Notes: a model not told the origin generated them from the sequence alone. Shown: positions 1 through 13,278, counted from the stretch's first letter. The stretch: 64,000 bases of DNA from Burkholderia sp. HI2500 (GCF_002223055.1 NZ_NKFL01000006.1:1054001-1118000), one strand, 5' to 3'. Made by a program: numbers and translations.

Positions 1-84
1 CGCGGTCCGGCCGCGTGGCCGGTTCCTGCGGATGCGGAACGAATGAAGCGGCCACGGAGAGGCGCGACGGCCGTTGCCATCGCC

Positions 85-199
85 AATCTCCCGGGCTTTT
101 GTCCCGCCGTGTAGCGCGTGCGCGTCCGGTCTCGCGATCGGACGCACCCGCGCCGGGCTGCTCTCGGACCAGACGTTCGATGAACCGGAACCCTAGCAC
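85..199 (-). promoter_or_regulatory. guanidine-I (ykkC) riboswitch, minus strand
   Basis: Read on the minus strand, this stretch has the ykkC hallmarks in order: ctagggttccgg at 196-185, ctggtccgagag near 170-159, then acacggcgggac and aaaagcccgggag near 112-88. The same blocks occur in the same order in the plus-strand copy at 648-773, with different sequence between them, as expected of a conserved RNA rather than a recent duplication. It faces left, so its regulated gene starts beyond base 1. By family knowledge, ligand binding switches on guanidine detoxification or uptake genes. A likely target is the substrate-binding protein missing from the importer on the right; that is inference. 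Confidence 0.88.
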
Positions 200-647
200 C
201 CCTAAGATGCGACGCCGCCGCACCTCTCGGCGTCATGCCGAGCGAGAAGCGTGCCAACGGCACGCGGCGGGGCGGCTCAGGGGCGGCGCGACCTGCGCTG
301 CAGTTCGATGAAGCGGGCGGAGAAGAGCGCGCTCAGCGCGCGCCGGAGCAGGTCGAGCTTGTTCATGAGGTGTCGCGTATCGAGTGAAGGTGCATGCATC
401 GAGCAATGCCCATGCCATCGCCGGTCGTGTCGTGCAGGCCGGCTCGGCGCGCACTGCGCCGGTGCGGCCGCGCGTTCGCATGGTGCGCGGCACGCCCGCC
501 GCGAGGGCGGCGATCCGCATCCGGTGCGGTGTCCGTCAGCGCGCGCACGCCGGAAAGCCGCGTGGCACGGCGATTCCTCGCACGCTGGCACGCAACTCGC
601 TTATTCCGTGCCCGAGAGGTGCGAAGCAATTTGCATCATCTTCAGGA
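200..647. other. divergent intergenic region between two riboswitches
   Basis: About 450 bases with no convincing gene. Overlapping open frames exist on both strands, but they are arginine-rich, low-complexity products typical of out-of-frame high-GC DNA, without recognisable domains or ribosome binding sites. It must hold the two divergent promoters that feed the flanking guanidine-I riboswitches. I could not place the -35/-10 boxes with confidence. Confidence 0.6.
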
Positions 648-773
648 TCGCTAGGGTTCCGGTCGTGCGGCGTTCGCGCCGCGCGATGGCTGGTCCGAGA
701 GCAATCCGGTCTTGTCTTCTCCTCGCTTCGAGGAAACGGCGAGGCTCCACGGAGGGATAAAAGCCCGGGAGGT
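648..773 (+). promoter_or_regulatory. guanidine-I (ykkC) riboswitch, plus strand
   Basis: Contains the conserved ykkC blocks ctagggttccgg (651-662), ctggtccgagag (689-700), and cacggagggataaaagcccg (748-767). It sits about 57 bases upstream of the first gene of a carboxylase/allophanate hydrolase operon, a classic guanidine-I context. The RNA class is known to sense guanidinium and turn expression on. I did not identify the expression platform: no obvious intrinsic terminator follows, so control may be translational. Confidence 0.93.
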
Positions 774-830
774 CGCGATGTCGTTCGGTCGCCCTCTCAC
801 GCCTTTTGTCCAACCGACCACGGAGCCGCC

Positions 831-1586
831 ATGTCGCCGCGCCCCCAAGCCGTCCTTGCCCCGCCGCCACACGTCGTGTGGGAAACGCTCATTCCCGCCG
901 GAACCCATTGGTCCGGCATCCTGCGCCGCGGTCTCGCGCTGCGTGTCGTCGATGTCGACGGCGGTGCGAATCTGTCCGCCGTGTTTCATCGCCAGGAAGA
1001 TCCGCTCGAACGCTACAACATGGCCGACACGCTGAAGGCGCAGCACACCGCGCATCTCACCCGCGGCCATGCGCTGTACACCGACATGGGGCGTGTGATC
1101 GCGTCGATCACGGCCGACACGCTCGGCTGGCACGACCCGCTCGGCGGCGTCGGCGATGCGCGGCTGTTCGCGCACAAGTACGGCACGACGTCTTACCAGG
1201 CCGATCGCAACGCGATGATCCGCAATGGCCGGGACAGCCTCGTGCTCGAACTCGCGAAATACGGGCTGTCGGCGCGCGACCTCGTCGCGAACGTCAATTT
1301 CTTCAGCAAGCTCGACACGCGCGACGACGGCGCGCTCGATTTCGTCGCCGGACATTCGCCGGCCGGCAGCACCGTCGACCTGCGCTTCGAGATGAACACG
1401 CTGGCGGCGTTCTCGACCGCGCCGCATCCGCTCGATCCGCACCCCGACTACGCGCCGAAGGCCGTGAAGCTGATCGCGTACCGCGCGTATCCGGCAGACG
1501 GGGCCGCGCCCGAAGACGACCCGTGCCGCCGCGCGTGCGCCGAGAACGTGCGCGGCTTCGCCAACACCGATCGCCTGTTTGCGTAA
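831..1586 (+). CDS. DUF1989 urea carboxylase-associated protein 1 (carboxyguanidine deiminase subunit)
   Basis: A 251-residue DUF1989 protein of the 'urea amidolyase-associated protein 1' type. These proteins work as a pair that, in guanidine-utilising bacteria, deiminates carboxyguanidine to allophanate (carboxyguanidine deiminase, CgdAB), linking the carboxylase to allophanate hydrolase. Visible family segments are [20 protein letters not shown] (residues about 60-80), a [20 protein letters not shown] stretch and [13 protein letters not shown]. The frame is open further upstream, but the ATG at 831 follows GGAG at 822-825 and matches the family N-terminus. The gene is first in the riboswitch operon, with 13 bases to the next gene. 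Which of CgdA or CgdB it is cannot be settled here. Confidence 0.88.
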   Translation: MSPRPQAVLAPPPHVVWETLIPAGTHWSGILRRGLALRVVDVDGGANLSAVFHRQEDPLERYNMADTLKAQHTAHLTRGHALYTDMGRVIASITADTLGWHDPLGGVGDARLFAHKYGTTSYQADRNAMIRNGRDSLVLELAKYGLSARDLVANVNFFSKLDTRDDGALDFVAGHSPAGSTVDLRFEMNTLAAFSTAPHPLDPHPDYAPKAVKLIAYRAYPADGAAPEDDPCRRACAENVRGFANTDRLFA

Positions 1587-1599
1587 GGAGCGCCGAGCC

Positions 1600-2256
1600 A
1601 TGCCGATCATCGAAAGCCGTCTCGACCCGCGCGATGCCATTCACGACACCACATTGAACGCGGGCGAACCGTGGCTGCACGACCTGAAGCGCGGGCAGGT
1701 CTTCCGCATCCTCGACCTCGAAGGCAACCAGGCCGTCGACACGCTGTTCTACCGGTCCGACGACCCCGAGGAGCGCTACAGCGCGCAGGACACCATCCGC
1801 GCCCAGCGCAACCTGTACCTGAGCGCGGGCAGCGTGCTGCTGTCGAGCCGGGGCAACCCGATGGTGACGATCGTCGCCGATACCTGCGGCCGCCACGACA
1901 CGCTCGGCGGCGCGTGCGCGGCCGAGAGCAACACCGTGCGCTATGCGCTCGACAAGCGGCACATGCACAACTGCCGCGACAGCTTCCTCAACGCGATCAC
2001 GCACTGCACGTGCGGCGCGGGCGCGCGGCTCACCAAGCGCGACCTGGTCGGCAACGTCAACTTCTTCATGAACGTGCCCGTCACGCCGCTCGGCGGGCTG
2101 ACCTTCGAGGACGGCATTTCCGCACCGGGCAAGTACGTCGAGATGCGCGCGGAGATGGACGTCACGGTGCTGATCTCGAACTGCCCGCAGCTCAACAATC
2201 CGTGCAACGGGTACAACCCGACGCCGGTGCGCCTCACGATCTGGGAGGCTGAATGA
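1600..2256 (+). CDS. DUF1989 urea carboxylase-associated protein 2 (carboxyguanidine deiminase subunit)
   Basis: A 218-residue second DUF1989 paralogue, the predicted partner of the preceding gene in carboxyguanidine deiminase. It carries the family blocks [44 protein letters not shown] and [16 protein letters not shown]. The Cys and His residues in the [12 protein letters not shown] region and in HCTCGAG are plausible metal ligands. I chose ATG 1600 because AAGGAG lies at 1585-1590 with a 9-base spacer; an in-frame TTG at 1579 lacks such a site. It is followed by about 150 bases of palindromic DNA before the carboxylase gene. Confidence 0.88.
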   Translation: MPIIESRLDPRDAIHDTTLNAGEPWLHDLKRGQVFRILDLEGNQAVDTLFYRSDDPEERYSAQDTIRAQRNLYLSAGSVLLSSRGNPMVTIVADTCGRHDTLGGACAAESNTVRYALDKRHMHNCRDSFLNAITHCTCGAGARLTKRDLVGNVNFFMNVPVTPLGGLTFEDGISAPGKYVEMRAEMDVTVLISNCPQLNNPCNGYNPTPVRLTIWEAE

Positions 2257-2283
2257 ACGACCCCCACGCTCACTATTGTTCGC

Positions 2284-2391
2284 TGCCCCCCAAGGGGGCG
2301 GTTGCCGTCCACGGCCGGCTTTGCAAAGCCGGCCGGCTGCGCGGGCGCGGAGCGATGCTCCGCGAATTCCCCGCTACGCCCCTTGGGGCGG
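2284..2391. repeat. palindrome-rich intergenic element
   Basis: The gap between the second DUF1989 gene and the carboxylase gene holds four self-complementary units. They are a C6-AA-G5 run at 2285-2297, a perfect 22-base palindrome at 2313-2334, an 8-base stem with a 3-base loop at 2346-2364, and a cgcccc-tt-ggggcg stem at 2378-2391. It looks like a REP-like or mobile palindromic element of the kind scattered in Burkholderia genomes. In the mRNA it would fold strongly and could affect stability or stoichiometry between the deiminase and carboxylase. No copy elsewhere in this window was noticed. Confidence 0.6.
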
Positions 2392-2407
2392 CCCGGCGGG
2401 AGGCAAC

Positions 2408-5997
<3,590 letters not shown>

Positions 5998-6001
<4 letters not shown>

Positions 6002-7905
6002 GCACGACGGAACGTTCGATCCTGCCGGGCGCCAGCTCGATCGCCGCGCTGCGTGCACGCTATGCGGCGGGCGACCTGACGCCGCACGCGCTCGTTGACG
6101 CGATCGCCGCGCATTTCGCCGCGGGCGATCCGCATCATGCGTGGATCCGGCCGCTGACGCATGGCGAGATGACGGCCTACGCCGACGCGCTGGCCGGGCG
6201 CGAGCTCGCGTCATTGCCGCTGTACGGCGTGCCGTTCGCGATCAAGGACAACATCGACCTCGCCGGCATCCCGACGACGGCAGCCTGCCCGGCCTACGCG
6301 TACACGCCGGCGCGCAGCGCGCCCGTCGTCGAGCAGCTGATCGCGGCCGGCGCGATCCCGATCGGCAAGACCAACCTGGACCAGTTCGCGACCGGGTTGT
6401 CGGGCCAGCGCTCGCCGTATGGCGCGTGCCGCAATGCGCTCGATCCGCGTTATGCATCGGGCGGGTCGAGCTCCGGGTCGGCGGTGGCCGTGGCGCTCGG
6501 CGTCGCGTCGTTCTCGCTGGGTACCGACACGGCCGGCTCCGGGCGCGTGCCGGCCGCGTTCCACGGGCTCGTCGGGCTCAAGCCGACCAAGGGCGTATTG
6601 AGCACGCTCGGTGTCGTGCCGGCCTGCCGGTCGCTCGATTGCGTGTCGGTGTTCGCGCAGTCGGCGGCCGACGCGCGCACGGTGTTCGCCGCCGCGCACG
6701 GCGTGACCGACGGCGATCCGTACGGACGCGTATGGCAACCGCTGCTGGGCGCGGACGGGCTCCGCGCGCAACCGGCGCGACCGTTCGGGCAGTTGCGCTT
6801 CGGTACGCCGCGCGCCGATCAGCTGCAATTCTTCGGTGACGAGTCGTATGGCGCGGCTTGGCGCGCCGCGCTCGAACGCTTGCGTGCGACCGGGGCGCGG
6901 ATCGTCGAGATCGATTTCAGCGCGTTCCTGGCTGCCGCGCGGCTGCTGTACGAAGGCCCGTGGGTCGCCGAACGGCTCGCCGCGATCGGCGCGTTCGCCG
7001 CGCGGGAACCGGACGCGCTACATCCGGTGATTCGCGAAATCGTCGGTGGCGCGGCGCGCTTCAGCGCGGCCGATGCGTTCGCCGCATTCGACACGCTCGC
7101 GACATTGCGCGTCGAGGCCGGTCGCGCATGGGACGGACTGGACGCGATCGTCATGCCGACTTCGGCGACGACAGCGACCATCGGCGAACTCGAAGCCGAC
7201 CCGATCGGCGTCAATTCGCGTTTTGGGTACTACACGAACTTCGTCAACCTGCTCGACCTGTCGGCGATCGCGGTGCCCGCCGGTCGCTGCGAAACCGGGC
7301 GGCATGCCGGGCTGCCGTTCGGCATCACGTTCGTCGGGCGAGCGCACGACGACGCGCGGCTGCTTGATCTTGCGCAGGCGTGGGGTGACGCGGAGGAACG
7401 TGGCCGCGGCGAGGGTGGCGGCCTGCAGACGGACGTCGCCGGCGACACGGGTGCAACAACAGCACCGGTGCCCGGCGCGTCATCCGGCGTCGTGCGCGTG
7501 GCTGTCGTCGGCGCGCATCTGCGCGGTGAGCCGCTCAACTGGCAGCTCACCCAGCGAGGCGGGCATTTCGTCGCCGCGACGACGACGGCGCCCGCCTATC
7601 GTCTCTACGCGCTGTCCGCGGCGGCATCCGGCGGCGTCGCCAAGCCGGGCCTCGTGCGTGTGCCGGACGGCGGCGCGTCGATCGCGGTCGAGCTCTGGGA
7701 GATGCCGGTCGACGCTTACGGCAGCTTCGTCGCCGGCATTGGCGGCCCGCTCGGCATCGGCACGCTGGCGCTCGCGGACGGCGCTCGGGTCCAGGGTTTC
7801 CTGTGCGAAAGCGCGGCGCTGGCCGGCGCGCAGGACATCACGCACTTCGGCGGCTGGCGTGCCTACCGTGCGAGCGCCGCGACCGGCGCACGCGCATTGC
7901 AATGA
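5998..7905 (+). CDS. atzF: allophanate hydrolase
   Basis: A 635-residue enzyme converting allophanate to ammonia and CO2, the last step of guanidine nitrogen assimilation. The N-terminal amidase-signature domain shows the Ser-Ser-Lys elements: the lysine in FAIKDNIDL (about residue 82), the GGSSSGSAVAVA block near residue 160 and the GTDTAGSGRVPA block near 180. A C-terminal AtzF-type domain (about residues 500-630) begins at VRVAVVGAHLRGEPLNWQL and includes GPLGIGTLALADG. Length matches the two-domain family. The start overlaps the carboxylase stop by four bases, so the two are translationally coupled. Confidence 0.93.
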
Positions 7906-7969
7906 ACGTCCGGTCGCGCGGCGCTCCGGCATGCGCGCGACCGGCACCTGAAACGATACGGAGATTTTC

Positions 7970-8944
7970 ATGCCAATGACCCGCAACACGACCGGATGGC
8001 TTGCCGTGCGCCGCGAGCTGACGACCCGCGGAAAATGGACGCTCGGCGTGGCCTCCTTCCTGCTGCCATTCGCCGTCTGGTGCCTGATCAGCTATGTGCC
8101 GTTCATCTGGCATCCGCAAATGCGCGTCACGAATCCGGGTAGCGTCGACTATTTCCAGACCGGCATGCAGATCGATCGCGACGTGTTCGACGACGAACTC
8201 GCCCATGCGCGAGCGACCCACGCGGCCGTGCCCGAAGGCGTGCGCGCGAACCCGGTGTACCTGCCCGCGCCGCACCAGGTGCTGCGCGCGTTCTACACGG
8301 CGTTCACGACCCCGCCGGCATCCCGCGACGGCGTGTGGCTGCACGAGAGCCTGTGGCACAGCATCCGGATCATCTTCTGGGGCTTCGTGATCTCGTCCGC
8401 GATCGGCGTGCCGCTCGGCATCGTCTGCGGCACCTTCAGCGTGCTCGCGCGGCTGCAGGAACCGTTCCTGGAGTTCTTCCGCTACCTGCCCGCACCGGCG
8501 TTCGGCGCGCTGATGGTCGCGATCCTCGGCATCTACGATGCGCCGAAGGTCGCGATCATCGTGATCGGGACGCTGTTCCAGCAGGTGCTGATCATCGCGA
8601 ACACGACGCGCAAGCTCGAGTACGGGCTGTTCGAGGCCGCGATGACACTCGGCACGAAGAAGCTGAAGCTGCTCACGCACGTCGTGATTCCCGGCGTGCT
8701 GCCGGACCTGTATCGCGACCAGCGCATCCTGCTCGGCTGGGCGTGGACCTACCTGATCGTCGCCGAACTCGTCGGCACGAGCTCGGGCATCACCTGGTAC
8801 ATCAGCCAGCAGGCGCGCTACCAGCATTTCGACAACGTGTATGCGGCGATCCTGATGATCGGGATCATCGGCCTCGGCACCGACATCGTGCTCGGGCTGC
8901 TCGGCCGCCGGCTGTTTCCGTGGGATCGCACGCTGAACGCGTGA
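7970..8944 (+). CDS. ABC transporter permease (putative guanidine/urea import)
   Basis: A 324-residue inner-membrane permease of the NitT/TauT-like BPD family. A first membrane segment is at about residues 24-45, followed by a periplasmic stretch of roughly 80 residues, then about five more hydrophobic segments. The cytoplasmic EAA loop reads EAAMTLGTKKLKLLTHVVIPGVLP, which docks to the ATPase. The extra periplasmic loop is seen in permeases next to urea carboxylase-type operons. It starts 64 bases after allophanate hydrolase with GGAG in place and is followed closely by its ATPase gene. Guanidine as substrate is inferred from the operon. No binding-protein gene is present in this window. Confidence 0.87.
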   Translation: MPMTRNTTGWLAVRRELTTRGKWTLGVASFLLPFAVWCLISYVPFIWHPQMRVTNPGSVDYFQTGMQIDRDVFDDELAHARATHAAVPEGVRANPVYLPAPHQVLRAFYTAFTTPPASRDGVWLHESLWHSIRIIFWGFVISSAIGVPLGIVCGTFSVLARLQEPFLEFFRYLPAPAFGALMVAILGIYDAPKVAIIVIGTLFQQVLIIANTTRKLEYGLFEAAMTLGTKKLKLLTHVVIPGVLPDLYRDQRILLGWAWTYLIVAELVGTSSGITWYISQQARYQHFDNVYAAILMIGIIGLGTDIVLGLLGRRLFPWDRTLNA

Positions 8945-8989
8945 CGCCCGTTGACGCCCACCCATCGACCGATTTCCGCGGAGACCATC

Positions 8990-9898
8990 ATGCAGAACCC
9001 GCAAGCCGTTCCCGATTACCTGATGCAGTCCGACGCGGTGCGCGAGCGCTTCGCGCGCCTGAAAACCCGCGACGTGATACTCGACGTGCGTCATGTCGGC
9101 AAGCGTTTCGCGACACCGCAGGGCGAGTGCACCGCACTTGACGACATCAGTTTCCGTACCTACCGGCGCGAATTCGTGTGCGTGATCGGCCCGTCCGGCT
9201 GCGGCAAGTCGACGCTGATCCGCATCCTGGCCGGGCTCGACGCACAGACGAGCGGCGAGGTGCTGCTCGACGGCAAGCCCGTGCAGGGGCCGGGCGCCGA
9301 TCGCGGGATGGTGTTCCAGGGCTATACGCTGTTTCCGTGGCTCACCGTGAAGAAGAACGTGATGTTCGGACTCCGGATGAACGGAAGCAGCAGCGGCCAG
9401 GCCGAGCGCGAAGCGCTGCAGTGGCTCGATCTGGTCGGGCTGACGCGTTTCGCGGATGTCTATCCGCACCAGTTGTCGGGCGGGATGAAGCAGCGCGTGG
9501 CGATTGCCCGCGCGCTCGCGAACCGGCCGCGCATCCTGCTGATGGACGAGCCGTTCGGCGCGCTCGACGCGCAGACGCGGGCGCGGATGCAGACGCACCT
9601 GCTCGACATCTGGCGCAACATCGACGTGACGATCCTGTTCATCACGCACGATCTCGACGAGGCGATCTTTCTGGCAGACCGGATTCTCGTGCTGAAGGCG
9701 AACCCGGGGGCGGTGCAGGAACTGATCGAGGTGCCCGTGCCACGGCCGCGCGACTATGCGCAGGTCAATACGCCCGAGTTCATCGCGACGAAGGCGCGGC
9801 TCGAGGCGCTGATCCATCCGAAGGAGGCGGTGGCCATCGACGACGGCGTGAGGCCGCACATGATCCGCATGACGGATGTGTCGGACAACGTCGAGTAA
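8990..9898 (+). CDS. ABC transporter ATP-binding protein (putative guanidine/urea import)
   Basis: A 302-residue ATPase of the nitrate/taurine type. Visible are Walker [11 protein letters not shown]-loop [11 protein letters not shown], signature [14 protein letters not shown], Walker [13 protein letters not shown] and the switch histidine in FITHDLDEA. The first 35 residues ([21 protein letters not shown]) precede the core and resemble the extension of the group associated with urea carboxylase. ATG 8990 follows a GGAGA site; a further upstream ATG at 8951 has no good site. Last gene of the guanidine operon; no clear terminator follows. Confidence 0.9.
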   Translation: MQNPQAVPDYLMQSDAVRERFARLKTRDVILDVRHVGKRFATPQGECTALDDISFRTYRREFVCVIGPSGCGKSTLIRILAGLDAQTSGEVLLDGKPVQGPGADRGMVFQGYTLFPWLTVKKNVMFGLRMNGSSSGQAEREALQWLDLVGLTRFADVYPHQLSGGMKQRVAIARALANRPRILLMDEPFGALDAQTRARMQTHLLDIWRNIDVTILFITHDLDEAIFLADRILVLKANPGAVQELIEVPVPRPRDYAQVNTPEFIATKARLEALIHPKEAVAIDDGVRPHMIRMTDVSDNVE

Positions 9899-10015
9899 GC
9901 CGTGATGAAAACGGGCGGACGGTTCGCCACGCGTCTAGGCGCGGGCGATCGCCAGCGCCGTCGCGACATCGCCACGGCGATACGCGGCCCGAACGGCCGG
10001 CGCGCGGTGCGCCGT

Positions 10016-10471
10016 TCAGGTTTTCGGCTGATCGCCGGACAGCAGCGCCGTATAACGCCGCTGCATTTCATCGGGTTCGACCGCTTCGATCGTATGCCCG
10101 ATCAGCCAATCGTAGCCGAACGGGTCGCGAATCTTGCCGGAACGCTCGCCGTAGAACTGGTCCTGGATCGCGCGTGTCAGCTGCGCGCCGGCCGCGATTG
10201 CGGCGGCGATCGTCGCGTCGGCGTCGTCGACGTGCAGGTGAAGCGACATCGGCGCCTTGCCATCCGGGTCGAGCGCGAAGATATCGTATTCTGGGAACTC
10301 GTCCGAGATCATCAGCGTACATGGCCCGAGCTGCAATTCCGCGTGGCCGATGCGTCCCGACGGCTCGACGAGACGGAATTTCTCCTGCGCGCCGAACGCT
10401 TTCGCATAGAACGCGATGGCGTCGTCCGCACGCCTGGCGCGCAAATAGGGAAACACTTCGTGAATCGCCAT
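10016..10471 (-). CDS. VOC (glyoxalase/PhnB-like) family protein
   Basis: A 151-residue protein with two βαβββ half-motifs typical of the vicinal oxygen chelate fold. It starts MAIHEVFPYLRARRADDAIAFYAKAFGA and has central LHLHVDDADATIAAAIAAGA and terminal IRDPFGYDWLIG. This resembles the PhnB/YdcJ-like group of glyoxalase/bleomycin-resistance relatives whose substrates are mostly unknown. The frame continues upstream, but the ATG at 10471 has GGAGG five bases before it and matches the family start. It is monocistronic and convergent with the guanidine operon. Confidence 0.82.
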   Translation of the reverse strand: MAIHEVFPYLRARRADDAIAFYAKAFGAQEKFRLVEPSGRIGHAELQLGPCTLMISDEFPEYDIFALDPDGKAPMSLHLHVDDADATIAAAIAAGAQLTRAIQDQFYGERSGKIRDPFGYDWLIGHTIEAVEPDEMQRRYTALLSGDQPKT

Positions 10472-10685
10472 GGTGCCCTCCGGTTTGGGGGTGTGGGTGT
10501 CGGCCGATCCTGTCGGGCCTCGCGGGGCGGGGATTGAGTCCACTGGGGCGGTGGCCGAGGATTTTGTCGTGTGGTGAACGGCTAACACGCTGATTCTACA
10601 GACGAAAATCGCGAGTAGGGGAAGGGCGGTGATGCGGCGGCGACGCCTGGCAGGCGGACGGTCTCCGCCCTCTACCGGCCGGTCG

Positions 10686-11681
10686 TCATCGCGATTCCGC
10701 CGCAGGCCGAAAGCGATCCCGATACGCTCCCGGGCTCAGTCCGACCTTCTCCTTGAACAGTCGGCAGAACGAGCTCGTGTCGCTATACCCGACCTGGGCC
10801 GTGATCCGCTCGAGGCTGAGATCGCCCGCCTCCAGCAAAGCGCGCGCGGCTTCGATGCGCAGGCTCTGCAAATACCGCAATGGAGACTGATTCAGCGTGG
10901 CCTTGAAGCGGCGGATGATCGTGCGCTCGCTCACGCCGAGGTCCTGCGCCATCGCCGACATCTTCACGTCCTTCGTCATGTGCCTCTGCAGCCAATGCTG
11001 CGCGCGGTGAACCAGCGAATCGCCATGCGTCTTCTCCGTCAGCAACGGGAGATACGGCAATTGCTTCGTCTGGCTGACGTCGATCAGCATCGTCTTGGCG
11101 CACTGCGCGGCAATCACCGCCCCGGAGAAACGCTCGATGACACGGATGGTCTGCAGCAGGTAGGACGCTGACGCGCCCGCACAGATCAGCCGGTCCGCTT
11201 CGGTGACGACTGGTTCCAGCTGAAGGTCGACCCGGGGAAACCGGCTGCGAAACGCGTCTGCCAGCCACCACGTGGTCGTCGCGGGCCGTCCGTCCAGAAG
11301 GCCGGTGTTGGCCAGCACGAACGTGCCGGTGCAGTTTGCCGCCAGGTAGGCGCCGGCGTGCCATTGCGAAACCAGCCAGTCGCATGCGGCGGATTGTCGT
11401 GCCAGCAATTGGTCGAACGCCTTGCCGCTCGCATAGTGCGCACTGGGAATGAAGACCACGTCGAATTGCTCGTGCGGCCGGATCGGCTCCGTGTTCAGCT
11501 GTAGCCCGTTGCTTGCCATGACGGGCGCCCCGGTCGGAGAGACGAACCGCCACTCGAACTGCGCATTGCCGTCGCCTCGCTGTCGCCGCACATGCGCGTT
11601 CGCAATCTGAAGGATGTCGGCGAACCCGCCCAGGCTGGACGCGTAGCAATCGTCGTACGCAAGGATGGCGGCGCGGGGCAT
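10686..11681 (-). CDS. GlxA family transcriptional regulator (PfpI-AraC)
   Basis: A 331-residue regulator. The N-terminal DJ-1/PfpI-like domain (about 1-190) starts MPRAAILAYDDCYASSLGGF and has the elbow AANCTGTFVLANTGLLDG with a cysteine at the nucleophile position. The C-terminal AraC/XylS pair of helix-turn-helix motifs (about 225-325) includes MSAMAQDLGVSERTIIRRFK and ITAQVGYSDTSSFCRLFKEKVGLSPGAYR. GlxA-type proteins bind DNA through the C-terminal domain; the PfpI-like part is thought to sense a small ligand. It is divergent from the nitronate monooxygenase gene 335 bases away, a plausible target. Confidence 0.87.
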   Translation of the reverse strand: MPRAAILAYDDCYASSLGGFADILQIANAHVRRQRGDGNAQFEWRFVSPTGAPVMASNGLQLNTEPIRPHEQFDVVFIPSAHYASGKAFDQLLARQSAACDWLVSQWHAGAYLAANCTGTFVLANTGLLDGRPATTTWWLADAFRSRFPRVDLQLEPVVTEADRLICAGASASYLLQTIRVIERFSGAVIAAQCAKTMLIDVSQTKQLPYLPLLTEKTHGDSLVHRAQHWLQRHMTKDVKMSAMAQDLGVSERTIIRRFKATLNQSPLRYLQSLRIEAARALLEAGDLSLERITAQVGYSDTSSFCRLFKEKVGLSPGAYRDRFRPAAESR

Positions 11682-12016
11682 GGTGTGTCGGATATCGCAT
11701 GTAATGTGTCAGTTTAGCCAATGTCCGGCAATCCGTACTGCGAGGAAACTGTCGGTGTCCGCTGGCGCCAGCGTCGGGCGGCGACCCGATCGTCGACGCG
11801 GGCGGCCGTGCAAATGGGGCGGCATCGCATGCTGTCCGGGCCGCGCGAAGGCGAACGAGGCCGGCGCCCGGGAAGCTCGAGCGCCTCCGTTGCGTGGCCG
11901 CGTGGGTTTCCATCGGTTTCGCACCGGCGATTCGGCCGTACGGCAGCGCGCGTCGCGGTCGCCGCGCGTTCCCGGCATGCGAAGGCGCCTTCGTCTCAAC
12001 CTGAACCGAAAACATC
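11682..12016. other. divergent intergenic region (regulator / nitronate monooxygenase)
   Basis: 335 bases between divergent genes. No convincing coding frame, tRNA or repeat was seen. The stretch just beside the regulator start (11695-11715, atgtaatgtgtcagtttagc) is AT-richer and probably holds promoter elements for one or both directions. No operator could be assigned. Confidence 0.5.
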
Positions 12017-12991
12017 ATGAAAACCAGGATCACCGAACTCTTCGGCATCGACTATCCGATCATCCAGGGCGGCATGCATCACGTCGGGTACGCGGAGCTG
12101 GCGGCGGCCGTCTCCAACGCCGGCGGCCTCGGCATCATTACCGGCCTGACCCAGCGGTCGCCGGCGGATCTGGCTGCCGAAATCCGGCGCTGCCGCGAGA
12201 TGACCGACAAGCCGTTCGGCGTGAACCTCACCTTCCTGCCGACAGTCACGTCCCCCGACTATCCCGGCTATATCCGGGCGATCGTCGAAGGCGGCGTCAA
12301 GATCGTCGAAACGGCCGGCAACAACCCGCAGCCCTACCTGCCCGCGCTCAAGGACGCGCATGTCAAGGTGATCCACAAGTGCACGTCGGTTCGCCATGCG
12401 CTCAAGGCCGAGGCCATTGGCTGCGATGCGGTGAGCGTCGATGGATTCGAATGCGGTGGCCATCCGGGCGAGGACGACATTCCGAACTTCATCCTGCTGC
12501 CGCGCGCTGCCGACGAGCTCAGGATTCCGTTCGTGGCCTCCGGCGGCATGGCGGACGGGCGCTCGCTGGTGGCGGCACTTTCGCTGGGCGCGGACGGCAT
12601 CAACATGGGGACGCGCTTCATCGCGACCCGCGAGGCGCCGGTGCACGAGAACGTGAAGCAGGCGCTGGTCGCGGCGACCGAACTGGACACGCGCCTGGTC
12701 ATGCGTCCGTTGCGCAATACCGAACGCGTGCTGCGCAATGCCGCGGTCGATCGCATCCTCGAAAAGGAACGCACGCTCGGCGCCGATATCCGGTTCGACG
12801 ATATCGTCGAAGAGGTCGCCGGCGTGTATCCGCGCATCATGAAGGAGGGCGCGCTCGACGCGGGCGCCTGGTCGTGCGGCCTGGTCGTCGGCTTGATCCG
12901 CGATATCCCGACCGTGAAGGAACTCGTCGAGCGCATCGTGAGCGAGGCGACGGAGATCATCCGCAGTCGGCTGGCACATATCGCGGTTTGA
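12017..12991 (+). CDS. nitronate monooxygenase (2-nitropropane dioxygenase family)
   Basis: A 324-residue FMN-dependent TIM-barrel enzyme that oxidatively denitrifies alkyl nitronates. Family landmarks include ITELFGIDYPIIQGGMHHVGYAELAAAVSNAGGLGIITG at the N-terminus, the phosphate-binding VASGGMADGRSLVAALSLGADGINMGTRF near residues 175-205, and a central DGFECGGHPGE block with the histidine usually placed near the flavin. Full length for the family. Regulation by the divergent GlxA-type gene is possible but unproven. Confidence 0.88.
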   Translation: MKTRITELFGIDYPIIQGGMHHVGYAELAAAVSNAGGLGIITGLTQRSPADLAAEIRRCREMTDKPFGVNLTFLPTVTSPDYPGYIRAIVEGGVKIVETAGNNPQPYLPALKDAHVKVIHKCTSVRHALKAEAIGCDAVSVDGFECGGHPGEDDIPNFILLPRAADELRIPFVASGGMADGRSLVAALSLGADGINMGTRFIATREAPVHENVKQALVAATELDTRLVMRPLRNTERVLRNAAVDRILEKERTLGADIRFDDIVEEVAGVYPRIMKEGALDAGAWSCGLVVGLIRDIPTVKELVERIVSEATEIIRSRLAHIAV

Positions 12992-13278
12992 GCTGCAGGC
13001 TGCCCGAATTCCGGCAGCCGCTTGGCGAGCGTGAATTTGCAGCCGTGGTCGACCTTCAGTGGTGAACGGCCGTCTTTGGTTGCAAAACCCTGGTGCGTGT
13101 GGCTGTCGACGAAAGTCAACCTGAGCACTCGATCCGTGGGCCGAGCGCGAGTCGCGAGCGTGGCGACGCTCAAGACGGTGATGACGGCTGCACCCAGATA
13201 TACCGCGAATCCAAAGCATCACAACCTGACCATGGCGATATCGCTGATCGCATCAGAACCGTTTCGTCGCCGACAGCG
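12992..13278. other. intergenic stretch with possible minus-strand gene remnant
   Basis: Between two convergent genes. On the minus strand, about 13212 to 12990 encodes a plausible reading frame with a hydrophobic segment (FGFAVYLGAAVITVLSVATLA) followed by LTFVDSHTHQGFATKDGR and KVDHGCKFTLAKRLPEF. An in-frame TGA lies directly before it, there is no good ATG or ribosome binding site, and the frame then runs without stopping into DNA antisense to the neighbouring gene. It could be the remnant of a small membrane-anchored protein. I do not recognise the family. Confidence 0.3.

Noticed and set aside
1..84. Minus-strand ATG at 80 as the start of the gene controlled by the left riboswitch
   Set aside because: It lies only a few bases after the riboswitch core, lacks a Shine-Dalgarno site, and the encoded sequence shows no signal peptide or known family; the true start is probably left of the window.
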